Assembly (NCBI GenBank): GCA_009379825.1
Contig: WHTA01000009.1
Location: forward strand, 62,001 to 126,000
Direction of reading: 5' to 3'
Source: Streptosporangiales bacterium
GTDB taxonomy: Bacteria > Actinomycetota > Actinomycetes > Streptosporangiales > WHST01
Length of the DNA: 64,000 nucleotides
Under the pieces are notes generated by a model, which worked only from the letters and a program-made list of their open reading frames with translations, was not told the DNA's origin and did not search any database. This document shows, piece by piece, positions 9,857-19,103 of this stretch. Position numbers and translations under genes: made by a program. Each line of letters opens with the position of its first letter. The first letter of the stretch is position 1.

Positions 9857-11317
9857 GTGCACGATCTTGTCTTGCAGGGTGGCCGGGTCATCGACCCGGA
9901 GACGGGTGTCGACGCCGTGCAGGACGTCGCCGTCACTGATGGTCGGCTCGCGGCCGTGGGCGAGCAGTTGCGGGGGCGTACGGAGCTCGACGTTGGCGGC
10001 CACGTCGTCAGCCCCGGGTTCATCGACCTGCACAGCCACGGGCAGGACGTTCCCGAGCAGCGGCTGCAGGCACTGGACGGCGTGACGACCGCGCTCGAGC
10101 TGGAAGGCGGCGCGCATCCCGTCGAGGCGAGCTACCGCAGAGCGGCAGCCGAAGGCCGCCCGATCCACTACGGGTACTCGGCGTCGTGGGCGGTCGCCCG
10201 TATGCGGGTGGTAGCCGGCGTCGATGTCGGCGGCGACATCCATGCGTTCCTCGCGCAGGTGGCCAGCCCCGCCTGGCAGGCTCCAGCCACCCGGGCACAG
10301 CTCGACTCGATACTCGAGGCGCTGGCCGAGGACCTGGCCGCCGGGGCGCTTGGCATCGGAGTGTTGCTCGGCTACGCGCAGGACTGCGACCCGGCGGAGT
10401 ACGTCGAGCTCGCCGGGTTGGCGGCGAGAGCGGGTGCGCCGACGTACACCCATGCCCGTGACCTGGTGGAGGTGCGTCCCGAGACTGCGGTCGACGGCGC
10501 CGCGGAGATCGTACGTGCGGCGGCCGAGACCGGCGCGAGCATGCACTACTGCCACGTCAACAGCACGTCGACCAGGCACATCGACCGGGTGCTCGGACTG
10601 GTCGGGCAGGCACGTGCGGAAGGCGCCAGGGTCACCACGGAGGCGTACCCGTACGGCGCAGGGATGACGGGCATCGGCGCGTCGTTCCTCGCACCTGAGC
10701 ACCTCGCCGAGCGTGGCCTGACGCCGCAGTCGCTGCTGTATGCGCCGACGGGGGAGCGGGTCGCCGATGCGGAGCGGCTGGCCGAGCTCCGTCGTACCGA
10801 CCCGGGTGGGTTGGCGGTCGTCGAGTCGCTGCGCGACGACCGTCCGGACGAGTTCGCGTTGGTGAAGGCCGCGATGTCCGCTGCTGGTTCGGTGGTCGCC
10901 AGCGACGCGATGCCGCTGCACTGGCCGGGTCAGCGGCCGGACTCGATGGCCTGGCCGTTGCCGGCGGGTGCGGTGACCCACCCGAGGGGCGCGGGCACGT
11001 ATGCGAGGACGTTCCGGCTGGTCCGCGACGAAGCCCTGTTCGACCTCGCGGAGGCGATCTCGCGCTGCACTCTCATGCCGGCACGGGTGCTCGAGGACGC
11101 GGTGCCTGCGATGCGCCGCAAGGGCCGCATCCAGCCGGGCTGCGACGCCGACCTGGTCGTGTTCGACCCCGACCGGATCAGCGACCAGGCGACCTACACC
11201 GACACCACCCGCCCCTCCACCGGCATCCGCCACGTCCTGGTCGACGGCACGTTCGTCGTCCGTGACTCCCACCTGCAGCCCGACACTCTCCCAGGCCGCC
11301 CCGTCCTCGCCGGGTGA
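9857..11317 (+). CDS. D-aminoacylase-like amidohydrolase
   Basis: This 486-residue metal-dependent hydrolase has the D-aminoacylase pattern: a small beta-sandwich, then FIDLHSHGQD, YTHARDL, HYCHVNST and SDAMPLH metal sites, and a C-terminal GCDADLVVFDPD segment. Family members hydrolyse N-acyl- or N-carbamoyl-D-amino acids. GTG 9857 was chosen because GGGAG precedes it and homology begins there; upstream in-frame residues look non-coding. It opens a long same-strand run of cyclic-ureide genes, so an N-carbamoyl- or N-acyl-amino acid is a plausible substrate (inference). Confidence 0.82.
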   Translation: MHDLVLQGGRVIDPETGVDAVQDVAVTDGRLAAVGEQLRGRTELDVGGHVVSPGFIDLHSHGQDVPEQRLQALDGVTTALELEGGAHPVEASYRRAAAEGRPIHYGYSASWAVARMRVVAGVDVGGDIHAFLAQVASPAWQAPATRAQLDSILEALAEDLAAGALGIGVLLGYAQDCDPAEYVELAGLAARAGAPTYTHARDLVEVRPETAVDGAAEIVRAAAETGASMHYCHVNSTSTRHIDRVLGLVGQARAEGARVTTEAYPYGAGMTGIGASFLAPEHLAERGLTPQSLLYAPTGERVADAERLAELRRTDPGGLAVVESLRDDRPDEFALVKAAMSAAGSVVASDAMPLHWPGQRPDSMAWPLPAGAVTHPRGAGTYARTFRLVRDEALFDLAEAISRCTLMPARVLEDAVPAMRRKGRIQPGCDADLVVFDPDRISDQATYTDTTRPSTGIRHVLVDGTFVVRDSHLQPDTLPGRPVLAG

Positions 11318-11377
11318 GCATTACCAACATGCGAGAACTTGGTTGCCAACAGGTTGGGATGCACGCACGCTCGTGCG

Positions 11378-12763
11378 ATGCACAACGAGCCTGACCTCAC
11401 GGCCGATCTGGCCGTCACCGGCCACCTCGTCACGTCCAGCCTGGAGCTGCCGGGCGGCGAGGTGCGCGTCAGGGACGGTCGGATCGTTGCCGTACTCGAC
11501 CGGCCAAGTGACGCCCCGGCCGCCGAACGGATCGACGTGGGCGACGCCTACGTGCTCCCCGGCGTCGTCGACCCGCACGTGCACTCGCTCAGCTACGCGG
11601 GCGAGGGGATCGCGGCGGCGACCAGGTCCGCGGCCGCCGGTGGCGTGACCACGATCCTGGAGATGCCGTTCGACGAGGGCGGGCCGATCTGGTCGGTCGA
11701 GACGTTCACTGAGAAGCGTCGGCTGGTGAACGCCGAGGCGCACGTCGACGTCGGCATGTACGCAACCGTCGAGCCCGGTGGTGAAGGCATCGAGGAGGTC
11801 GCCGGGCTCGCCGCGGTCGGTGCGGCCTGCTTCAAGGTGTCGACGTACCACACCGACCCACGCCGCTTCCCGCGTACGCCGGACGACGAGCTGCTCGCCG
11901 TGTTCGAAGCGATCGCCGCGACCGGGCGCCGGGTGTGCGTGCACGCCGAGAACAACGAGATCGTCCAGGCGAAGGTGGCCGAGCTGAAGGCGCGTGGTGA
12001 GCTCGACCCGCGACTGCACTGCGCGGCCAGGCCGCCTGTCACGGAGACCGCGGCCGTCGCCAACGTGCTCGAGCTCGGTCGCGAGATCGGTGTGAAGCTG
12101 CACTTCTGTCACATCAGCACACCGCGGGCCGTCGACCTGGTCAGACAGCACGTGCGCGACGGGTCGCCGGCGAGCCTCGAAGTCTGCCCGCACTATCTCA
12201 CCCTCACCGACGCCGACATGGCGACGACCGGTGCCTGGCTGAAGTGCAACCCGCCGCTGCGCGGCGAGGAACACGTGGCCGGCCTCTGGGAGCGGTTCCG
12301 TGCCGACGCCATCGACGCGATCGCGTCTGACCATGCGCCGTGGCCGCGGGAGTACAAGCAACGGGCGAACATCTTCGACAACGCCTCTGGCGGGCCAGGG
12401 GTGGAGACGCTGCTGCCGGTGACGGCGAGCGCTGCGCTGCACGAGCAGCGGATCCAGCCGTGCCAGCTGGTCAGGACGACGGCGACGAAGGTCGCGCAGC
12501 GGTTCGGGCTCGCCCACCGCAAGGGCGATCTCGCGGTCGGCCTCGACGGCGACCTGGTCGTGCTCGACCCGACCGTGCGCTGGCAGCTCGACGAGGCGGA
12601 CCTCCACTCGCACGCGGGTTGGAGCCCGTTCCACCGTCGCGAGCTGCAGGGGCGGGTCACGTTGACCGTCTCCCGCGGCGAGGTGGTCTGGGACGGGTCG
12701 CAGGTGCTCGCCACGCCAGGACGCGGCGAGTTCCTCGAGGCCAGCTACCGAGACGACGAGTAG
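11378..12763 (+). CDS. Cyclic amidohydrolase (hydantoinase/allantoinase/dihydropyrimidinase-like)
   Basis: This 461-residue amidohydrolase has His67 and His69 (PGVVDPHVHS), a probable carboxylated Lys153 (CFKVSTYH), CVHAENNE, HFCHIST and SDHAPW. These complete the binuclear site of the dihydroorotase/hydantoinase branch. Unlike the second paralogue at 24344, it lacks the Arg two residues after the HxH motif that dihydroorotases use to hold the substrate carboxylate (here Leu71). A neutral ring such as a hydantoin, dihydropyrimidine or allantoin is therefore more likely than dihydroorotate. It is followed after 8 bp by an IclR regulator and then by a carbamoylase, the usual next step. Confidence 0.82.
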   Translation: MHNEPDLTADLAVTGHLVTSSLELPGGEVRVRDGRIVAVLDRPSDAPAAERIDVGDAYVLPGVVDPHVHSLSYAGEGIAAATRSAAAGGVTTILEMPFDEGGPIWSVETFTEKRRLVNAEAHVDVGMYATVEPGGEGIEEVAGLAAVGAACFKVSTYHTDPRRFPRTPDDELLAVFEAIAATGRRVCVHAENNEIVQAKVAELKARGELDPRLHCAARPPVTETAAVANVLELGREIGVKLHFCHISTPRAVDLVRQHVRDGSPASLEVCPHYLTLTDADMATTGAWLKCNPPLRGEEHVAGLWERFRADAIDAIASDHAPWPREYKQRANIFDNASGGPGVETLLPVTASAALHEQRIQPCQLVRTTATKVAQRFGLAHRKGDLAVGLDGDLVVLDPTVRWQLDEADLHSHAGWSPFHRRELQGRVTLTVSRGEVVWDGSQVLATPGRGEFLEASYRDDE

Positions 12764-12771
12764 GGGACGCG

Positions 12772-13545
12772 ATGGCAACCGCTGCCCGCACCGCAGGCGA
12801 CTCGTCATTCCGCAAGGGCGTCGACGTACTCAGCGCCGTCGTGGACGGCGGCCCGCACCGGGTCGACGAGCTCGCCGCACAGACCGGCCTGCCGTCGAGC
12901 ACCGTCTACCGGTTCGTGCGGACGCTCGTCGAGACCGGCTTCCTCGAGGCCAGGGACGGCGTCTACCACCTCGGCTCGCGGCTCGTTGCCCTGCAGGGCA
13001 AGGACGTCGGCCTGGAATGGCTGCGTCGGCTCGCCACTCCGCTCATGCACCGGTTGGTGCAGCAGACCGAGGAGTCCGCCGTACTCACCGTGCGCAGTGG
13101 CATGTCGGCCTTGGTCGTGGAAACCGTCGACTCACCCCAGTTGATGCGGCTGTCGTTCACCAAGGGAACCGTGCGGCCACTCCATGCCGGCGCGTCGGCC
13201 AAGGTGCTGCTCGCGTTCTCCAGTGACGACGTGGTGCGCAGCGTGCTTTCCAGGGAGCTGGAGAGGTTCAGCGCGGGCACGCCGGACAGGCAGGCGCTCA
13301 CGACGCAGATCCCGGAGATCCGTTCCCAGGGCTACGTGGTGACGACCGGGGAGGTCGACCCGTACGCGTCGGCCGTCGGCGTGCCGGTCTTCCGCGGCGG
13401 CGAGCTGGCGTGTGGGCTTTCGGTTGCCGGGCCGCAGTTCCGGCTGCGCGGCAGGGAGAGCGAGCTCGTTGCGGCCGCGCGCCGGGTCGCCGAAGCACTA
13501 CAGGCGGCGATCGACGAGCCGCTGGCCGCGGCGGAGGGTGCCTGA
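12772..13545 (+). CDS. IclR-family transcriptional regulator
   Basis: This 257-residue protein has an N-terminal winged helix (VDELAAQTGLPSSTVYRFVRTLVE, about 30-55) followed by the IclR effector domain (HAGASAKVLLAF, YASAVGVPVFRGGE). The family senses small carboxylic or aromatic acids and controls catabolic operons. It sits inside the operon it probably regulates: 8 bp after the cyclic amidohydrolase, with its TGA overlapping the ATG of the M20 hydrolase. ATG 12772 was selected over upstream in-frame starts because GGGGA precedes it and they lie within the previous gene. Confidence 0.9.
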   Translation: MATAARTAGDSSFRKGVDVLSAVVDGGPHRVDELAAQTGLPSSTVYRFVRTLVETGFLEARDGVYHLGSRLVALQGKDVGLEWLRRLATPLMHRLVQQTEESAVLTVRSGMSALVVETVDSPQLMRLSFTKGTVRPLHAGASAKVLLAFSSDDVVRSVLSRELERFSAGTPDRQALTTQIPEIRSQGYVVTTGEVDPYASAVGVPVFRGGELACGLSVAGPQFRLRGRESELVAAARRVAEALQAAIDEPLAAAEGA

Positions 13546-14804
13546 TGTCGAGTCAGAATCGGTTGGCGCCGGCGCGCTCGGCACAGCGGATCAGTGCCGA
13601 CCTGGAAGCGCTGTCGCAGTTTCGCGAGGAGCACAGCCCCGGCTGGACCAGACGCGCGTTCTCGCAGCCGTACATCGAGTCGCGCCACTGGGTCGCGGAA
13701 CGGATGCGTGACGCGGGCCTGCACGTCGAGCGGGACGCAGCGAACAACCTGATCGGCACGCTGCCCGGCCAAGGCCCGGGGCCGGCGTTGGCCACCGGGT
13801 CGCACACCGACACCGTCGAGGGAGGCGGCCGGTTCGACGGCATCATCGGGGTGCTCGCCGGCATCGAGGTGGTCAGGGCGTTGCGCGACGCGGGGATTCG
13901 CCTCAGGCACGAGCTGCGCGTGATCGACTTCTTCAACGAGGAGCCGAACCAGTACGGCGTCAGCTGTGTCGGCAGCAGGGCGCTCGTCGGCGGGCTCACC
14001 GCCGAGCAGTTGGCGCTCGACGACGGCGCGGGGGAGACGCTCGCCGACGGCATCAGGAAGGTCGGCGGTGATCCCGAGCGCGTGCTCGACCTGGCCTGGC
14101 ACCGCGGTGATCTGGCCGCGTTCGTCGAGCTGCACATCGAGCAGGGACCGCGCCTGGAGCTGTCGGACCTGCCGCTCGCCGTCGTCACGGCGATCGCCGG
14201 CATCGACAGGTACCGGCTGGTTTTCGAAGGGCAGCCGGACCACGCCGGCGCAACACCGATGGACGTGCGGCGCGATGCCCTCTGCGCGGCCGCCGAGGTG
14301 GTGCTCGAGATCGAGCGACTTGCCGAGGGCACCGACGGTGTCGCCACCACAGGTCGGTTGCAGATCGAGCCCAACGCGGCGAACGTTGTGCCTGGAGCCG
14401 CGGTGGCGACCGTCGAGCTGCGTGACGCGGATCGCCGCCGACTGGACGACCGCGGGCGGCGGCTGATGGCCGCAGCCCGCGCGGCAGGCGAGTCACGTGG
14501 CGTCCAGGTCACGTCCGAGCCGTTGACGACGGTCGACCCGGTGCCGGCGGACGACACCGTGCAGCAGGTGCTGGCAGCTGCCGCCGACCGGCTCGGCCTT
14601 CCGCACGAGGCGATGTTCTCCGGCGCCGGCCACGACGCTGCGCACATGGCCGCGATCGCGCCGATCGGCATGCTGTTCGTCCCTTCGGCCGGTGGCCGTA
14701 GCCACTGCCCGGACGAGTGGACCGACCTCGACCAGGTGGCGGTCGGCGCCCGCGTGTTGGCGCAGGCGCTGCTCGATCTCGATGCGTCCGGAGGTGACCG
14801 ATGA
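13545..14804 (+). CDS. M20 hydantoinase/carbamoylase-family amidohydrolase
   Basis: This 419-residue enzyme has the N-carbamoyl-L-amino acid hydrolase / allantoate amidohydrolase pattern: His87 and Asp89 (GSHTDTV), Asp98 (GRFDGIIGV), Glu132-Glu133 (FFNEEPNQYG), HIEQGPRLE, the DHAGATPMDVRRDAL dimerisation motif and a late GHDAAHMA histidine. It hydrolyses carbamoyl groups from open-chain ureides to give amino acid, CO2 and ammonia. Lying after a cyclic ureide hydrolase and before a hydantoin racemase-like protein, it forms a hyu-like trio. It overlaps both neighbours by 1-4 bases. Confidence 0.88.
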   Translation: MSSQNRLAPARSAQRISADLEALSQFREEHSPGWTRRAFSQPYIESRHWVAERMRDAGLHVERDAANNLIGTLPGQGPGPALATGSHTDTVEGGGRFDGIIGVLAGIEVVRALRDAGIRLRHELRVIDFFNEEPNQYGVSCVGSRALVGGLTAEQLALDDGAGETLADGIRKVGGDPERVLDLAWHRGDLAAFVELHIEQGPRLELSDLPLAVVTAIAGIDRYRLVFEGQPDHAGATPMDVRRDALCAAAEVVLEIERLAEGTDGVATTGRLQIEPNAANVVPGAAVATVELRDADRRRLDDRGRRLMAAARAAGESRGVQVTSEPLTTVDPVPADDTVQQVLAAAADRLGLPHEAMFSGAGHDAAHMAAIAPIGMLFVPSAGGRSHCPDEWTDLDQVAVGARVLAQALLDLDASGGDR

Positions 14805-15466
14805 CCGCCAGGGTGCTGTTGCTCAACCCGAACAGCTCGGTCGAGGTCACGGCAGCCGCAGCGGGTGCGGCGTCGGCGGTGCTCGACGTGCCGGTCCACG
14901 CCGACCAGCTCGCCGACGCGCCGCCTGCCATCGAGAGCCCGGACGATCATGCCGTCGTCGCGCCGTTGGTCGTCGACTACCTGCGTCGACACGAAGCGGA
15001 CTACCACGGTGTCGTGCTCGCCTGTCACGGCGACCCTGGCATGCGCGAGGCGCGCGCGGTCGCTGGTTGTCCCGTAGTGGGCATCGGAGCTGCCTCGCTC
15101 CATGCAGCCGCCGCGCTCGGTGAGCGGATCGCAGTGCTCACACCGGCTGCTGCGCTCGTCGACCCGAAGTGGCGGCAGCTGACCGCGGCCGGCCTCGCCG
15201 ACCGGTGCGTTGCCGTCGAACCCGTTGCCGGGGGTGTGCTCGGCGGGCTCGGCGCCGACGCAGACCCTGAACCCTTCGTCCGTGCCGCTGAGAAGGCGGT
15301 CACGGCGGGAGCCGACGCGATCGTGCTCGGCTGCGCCGGCTACGTCGCGGTGGCCGAGCGCGTGCAGGAGCGGGTGGACGCGGTCGTGGTCGAGCCCGTC
15401 TCGGTCGCCGCCGCCGTACTGCGGGCGGTCCTGCGGCGAGCAGACCGCGGCGCCTCCGACAACTGA
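14801..15466 (+). CDS. Aspartate/glutamate/hydantoin racemase-family protein
   Basis: This 221-residue protein belongs to the HyuA/Asp-Glu racemase fold: an N-terminal LLNPNSS, a catalytic cysteine in VLACHGDPG, and the second in VLGCAGYV. Hydantoin racemases and allantoin racemases interconvert stereoisomers so that stereoselective hydrolases can use both. The ATGA overlap with the carbamoylase supports a joint pathway role here. Allantoin versus hydantoin specificity cannot be decided. Confidence 0.85.
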   Translation: MTARVLLLNPNSSVEVTAAAAGAASAVLDVPVHADQLADAPPAIESPDDHAVVAPLVVDYLRRHEADYHGVVLACHGDPGMREARAVAGCPVVGIGAASLHAAAALGERIAVLTPAAALVDPKWRQLTAAGLADRCVAVEPVAGGVLGGLGADADPEPFVRAAEKAVTAGADAIVLGCAGYVAVAERVQERVDAVVVEPVSVAAAVLRAVLRRADRGASDN

Positions 15467-15483
15467 CATCACCAGGAGCTGTC

Positions 15484-16830
15484 ATGAACTCACCTGGACC
15501 GACCGACAACGCACCGGAGGAGCCCGGCACCTCGCCTCGCAACGTACGCAAGGTCGTCGCGGCGAGCCTGGTCGGCACCACCATCGAGTGGTACGACTAC
15601 TTCGCCTACGGCACGGCGGCGGCGCTCGTGTTCCCCAAGCTCTTCTTCCCCGACTTCTCGCCGATTGCCGGCACTCTCGCGTCGTTCGCCACGTTCAGCG
15701 TCGGCTTCATCGCCAGACCCGTGGGCGGTGCGGCGTTCGGGCACTTCGGTGACCGGATCGGCCGGAAGACGATGCTCGTCGTCACGCTGATGCTGATGGG
15801 CGTCGCGACCGTGCTGATCGGCCTGCTTCCCACCTACGCGCAGATCGGTGCCGTCGCGCCGTTCCTGCTCGTGGTGCTGCGCTTCGCACAAGGTGTCGCG
15901 GTCGGCGGCGAATGGGGCGGTGCGGTACTCATGGCCGTCGAGCACTCGCCGCGCAAACGCCGTGGGTTCAACGGGAGCTGGCCACAGGTGGGGGTGCCGG
16001 CCGGCCTGCTGCTGTCGACCGGTGTGTTCTCGGTCGCGTCTTCGCTGCCGGAGCAAGCGTTCCTCTCCTGGGGGTGGCGGGTGCCCTTCCTGGCGAGTGC
16101 GGTGCTGGTGCTCGTCGGGCTGCTGATCCGGTTGCAGATCATGGAGTCGCCGGTATTTCTCCGCATGCAGCAGGAACGGAGCGGGGGCAGGATCCCGCTC
16201 GTCGACCTGTTCGTCACGCACTGGCGCGGGGTGCTGTTGTGCGTGGGGACGCGGATCGGCACCGACGTCTCGTTCTACGTGCATGCTGTGTACAGCCTGA
16301 GCTACGTGACGACGAACCTCGGTCTGCCGAAGAGCGTGGCGCTCAACGCTACGCTTATCGCGGCGGCGTTGGAGATCGTGACCATCCCCGTCGTCGGGCG
16401 GCTGTCCGACCGATTCGGGCGCAGGCCGGTGATGATGGTCGGTGCTGTCCTGTTGGCCGCCTGGGCCCTGCCGTTCTTCCTGTTGCTCGAGACCCGCAGC
16501 GCGCTAGGCGTGACGTTGGCGATCGTCGTCGGGCTCGCGGTCGCCCAGGCAACCGTCTATGCGCCGATGGGGACCTTCTATGCCGAGCTGTTCGCGCCGC
16601 GGGTGCGGTACAGCGGCATCTCGGTCGGGTACCAGGTCGCCGGCGTGTTCGGCGGCGGCCTGGCGCCGATCATCGCGACCGCGCTGTACGCGGCGACCAA
16701 CGGCTACCCGGCGATCTCCGTCTACATCGCGCTGACGGCCGCGCTGACGCTACTGTGCGTGTGGCTGGGGCGGGCATTGCTGCGGCACAACCTTGCTCAC
16801 GACGAGGTGGCCACGGCACGCAGCAGCTGA
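15484..16830 (+). CDS. MFS transporter, metabolite:H+ symporter (MHS) family
   Basis: This 448-residue, 12-helix carrier has the MHS signature GTTIEWYDY at residues 31-39, GHFGDRIGRK after helix 2 and GGEWGGAVLMAVEHSP in the fourth-fifth helix region. MHS members import organic acids, betaines or shikimate with protons. It is 17 bp after the racemase and 21 bp before a deaminase, so it probably supplies the ureide pathway. Two MHS paralogues occur later in the window (32020 and 45895), each next to a different catabolic set. Confidence 0.9.
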   Translation: MNSPGPTDNAPEEPGTSPRNVRKVVAASLVGTTIEWYDYFAYGTAAALVFPKLFFPDFSPIAGTLASFATFSVGFIARPVGGAAFGHFGDRIGRKTMLVVTLMLMGVATVLIGLLPTYAQIGAVAPFLLVVLRFAQGVAVGGEWGGAVLMAVEHSPRKRRGFNGSWPQVGVPAGLLLSTGVFSVASSLPEQAFLSWGWRVPFLASAVLVLVGLLIRLQIMESPVFLRMQQERSGGRIPLVDLFVTHWRGVLLCVGTRIGTDVSFYVHAVYSLSYVTTNLGLPKSVALNATLIAAALEIVTIPVVGRLSDRFGRRPVMMVGAVLLAAWALPFFLLLETRSALGVTLAIVVGLAVAQATVYAPMGTFYAELFAPRVRYSGISVGYQVAGVFGGGLAPIIATALYAATNGYPAISVYIALTAALTLLCVWLGRALLRHNLAHDEVATARSS

Positions 16831-16851
16831 CGCCATCGAGGAGGCAGCGGG

Positions 16852-18066
16852 ATGCAGACCGTCATTCGTAACGTTCGGCCTTGGGGGAAGGGGCCCAGCG
16901 ACGTCGTTCTCGATGAGGGACGGATTGCTGCGGTGCGTTCGCATGATCCGGGGGTGACGGTCGACGGGGAGGTCGTCGATGGGCGTGGGCGGCTGCTCCT
17001 GCCGTCGTTCTCCGATGTCCATGTGCACCTGGACTCGACGCGGCTCGGTCTGCCGTTCCGGCCGCACACCGGGAGTCCGGGCATCTGGAACATGGTGATG
17101 AACGACCGCCGCAACTGGCGCGATGCGGAGTGGCCGGTCGACAGGCGCGCGGACCACACGCTGGCGCTCATGATCGCCCGCGGCACCACCCGCGTGCGCA
17201 GCTACGCGCAGATCGACGTCGACTGCGGTCTGACCCGGTTCGAGGCTGTGCTGAAGGCGCGGGAGAACCACGCGGCTCGCTGCGACGTGCAGGTCATCGC
17301 GTTCCCGCAAGCCGGTCTGCTGCGCGAGGACGGCACCGTCCCGCTGATCGAGGAGGCGCTGCGTTCCGGCGCGGACGTCGTGGGCGGGATCGACCCGTGT
17401 GAGCTCGACCGCGACCCGGTGCGGCACCTGGACATCGTGTTCGGCCTCGCGGAGCGGTACCAGGTGCCGGTCGACATCCACCTGCACGAGCCGGGCGACC
17501 TCGCGGTGTGGACGACCGGCCTCATCGCCGAACGTACCCGGGCGTGCGGCATGCAGGGCAAGGTGTCGATCTCGCACGGCTACGCGCTCGGCGGCGTGTC
17601 GGAGGCGACCACCGCCAGGGTGATCGACGACCTCGCCGCGTCGGACATCGCCATGGCGACCGTCGCACCATCGGTGGACACCAGCCTGCCGCTCGCACAG
17701 CTGACCGCCGCTGGCGTACGGCTCGGCCTCGGCGAAGACGGTCAACGGGACTACTGGTCGCCGTACGGCAACGCCGACATGCTCGACCGCGTCTGGCAGC
17801 TGGCGTTCACGAACAGGTTCCGCGCCGACGAGCTCATCGAGCACTGCGCCGCCGTCGGCACCGTCGGCGGTGCAAGCATCCTCGGCGACGCGACGGCACG
17901 GTTGCAGTCGGCCGCCGACCGGCCCGGCCTGGAGGTCGGTGATCCCGCCGACCTCGTCGTCCTGGCCGGCGAGACCGTCGCGGCAGCGGTGATGGACCGG
18001 CTCGAGGACCGTACGGTCATCCACGCCGGCAGCGTCGTCGCGGACGCGTTCGAGCTCGTCGGCTAG
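16852..18066 (+). CDS. Cytosine deaminase-like amidohydrolase
   Basis: This 404-residue protein follows the cytosine/creatinine deaminase architecture: SDVHVHLDST (metal His pair), CELDRDP, DIHLHEPGD, ISHGYALG and LGEDGQRDYWSPYGNAD, which carries the metal-binding Asp. Family enzymes deaminate cytosine, isocytosine, creatinine or related imidazol(in)ones. The typical DIHxDE motif is here DIHLHE, so the substrate pocket may differ. Genome context suggests conversion of an amino-pyrimidine or amino-hydantoin to the corresponding oxo compound for the neighbouring ring hydrolases (inference). Confidence 0.78.
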   Translation: MQTVIRNVRPWGKGPSDVVLDEGRIAAVRSHDPGVTVDGEVVDGRGRLLLPSFSDVHVHLDSTRLGLPFRPHTGSPGIWNMVMNDRRNWRDAEWPVDRRADHTLALMIARGTTRVRSYAQIDVDCGLTRFEAVLKARENHAARCDVQVIAFPQAGLLREDGTVPLIEEALRSGADVVGGIDPCELDRDPVRHLDIVFGLAERYQVPVDIHLHEPGDLAVWTTGLIAERTRACGMQGKVSISHGYALGGVSEATTARVIDDLAASDIAMATVAPSVDTSLPLAQLTAAGVRLGLGEDGQRDYWSPYGNADMLDRVWQLAFTNRFRADELIEHCAAVGTVGGASILGDATARLQSAADRPGLEVGDPADLVVLAGETVAAAVMDRLEDRTVIHAGSVVADAFELVG

Positions 18067-18160
18067 CGGGGAATCCGCGGGCGAGGGGTTGACGGCGTCC
18101 AGAACCAGCGGCCATCATCGGTCTTTCATCTTGCGGAAGGACCCATTCCTGGAGGTGGAA

Positions 18161-19081
18161 GTGCAGCGGCTGGGCGTCCGGGTCGGGGAGCTAGCGCTCT
18201 CCTCGCCGGTGTTGCCCGCCTCCGGCTGCTTCGGGCCGGAACTGGCTCCGCTCGTCGACGTGTCCAGGCTCGGCGGTGTCGTCACGAAGACGGTGTTCGC
18301 CGCTGTCCGGTCCGGCAATCCCGCGCACCGGCTCGCCGAGGTACGCGACGGCATGCTCAACTCGGTCGGCATCCCCTCGCTCGGGGTGGCGCGCTGGCGC
18401 GCCGAGGCGTGGCCGGCGTACGCGTCGCTCGGGGTGCCCGTGGTGGTGAGCCTCGGCGGGCTAGCCGAGGCCGACTACCGCAGGGTCGCCGAGGAGGTCG
18501 CCGACCTGCCGCTCGCGGCCGTCGAGCTGAACCTGTCGTGCCCCAACCTGGAGGCCGGCGGTGTCGAGCTCGGCGCGGACGCCCACGCGGTGGAACGCGT
18601 TGTCGCCGACGTGCGGTCGGCGCTGTCCGTGCCGGTGTTCGCCAAGCTGACCCCGAACGTCGCCTCGATGGCCGAGCTGGCACGGGGAGCCGCCGCCGGC
18701 GGCGCCGCGGCGGTCGTCGTCGCGAACACGTACGTCGGCATGACGATCGACATCCGTACCCGCAGACCCGTACTCGGCAACGCCGTCGGTGGGTGGTCCG
18801 GGCCGGCGAGCAAACCGCTCGTCCTCAGGCAGGTGTGGCAGGTGAGCCGCGCCGTGCCACTTCCCGTGATCGGCTGTGGCGGCGTCGCCACGGCCGATGA
18901 CGTCGTCGAGTACCTGCTCGCCGGGGCATCGGCAGTGCAGGTCGGCACCGCCACGTTCACCCGACCGCAGGCGATGACGGACATCCTCGACGACCTCCTT
19001 ACGGTGTTCGACCGCCTTGGTGTCGCTGCCGTCGCTGAGCTCGTCGGACAGGTCGAGATACCCGACACACAAGCCGTCTGA
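18161..19081 (+). CDS. pyrD: Dihydroorotate dehydrogenase, class 1 catalytic subunit (PyrD type)
   Basis: This 306-residue FMN barrel has the class 1 features VTKTV (Lys43), MLNSVGIPSLG, and the active-site loop ELNLSCPNLEAGG with catalytic Cys127 in place of the class 2 Ser. FAKLTPNV and the GCGGVATADDVVEYLLAGASAVQVGT phosphate-binding end are present. GTG 18161 was chosen because GGAGGTGGAA lies directly upstream. Class 1B enzymes pair with PyrK, found at 23473, and exchange electrons with NAD(H). They can run in either direction, oxidising dihydroorotate or reducing orotate. Distance from PyrK and absence of other biosynthetic pyr genes argue for a dedicated paralogue. Confidence 0.85.
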   Translation: MQRLGVRVGELALSSPVLPASGCFGPELAPLVDVSRLGGVVTKTVFAAVRSGNPAHRLAEVRDGMLNSVGIPSLGVARWRAEAWPAYASLGVPVVVSLGGLAEADYRRVAEEVADLPLAAVELNLSCPNLEAGGVELGADAHAVERVVADVRSALSVPVFAKLTPNVASMAELARGAAAGGAAAVVVANTYVGMTIDIRTRRPVLGNAVGGWSGPASKPLVLRQVWQVSRAVPLPVIGCGGVATADDVVEYLLAGASAVQVGTATFTRPQAMTDILDDLLTVFDRLGVAAVAELVGQVEIPDTQAV

Positions 19082-19103
19082 CCGCTCGTGGAAAGGCCCT
19101 CCC

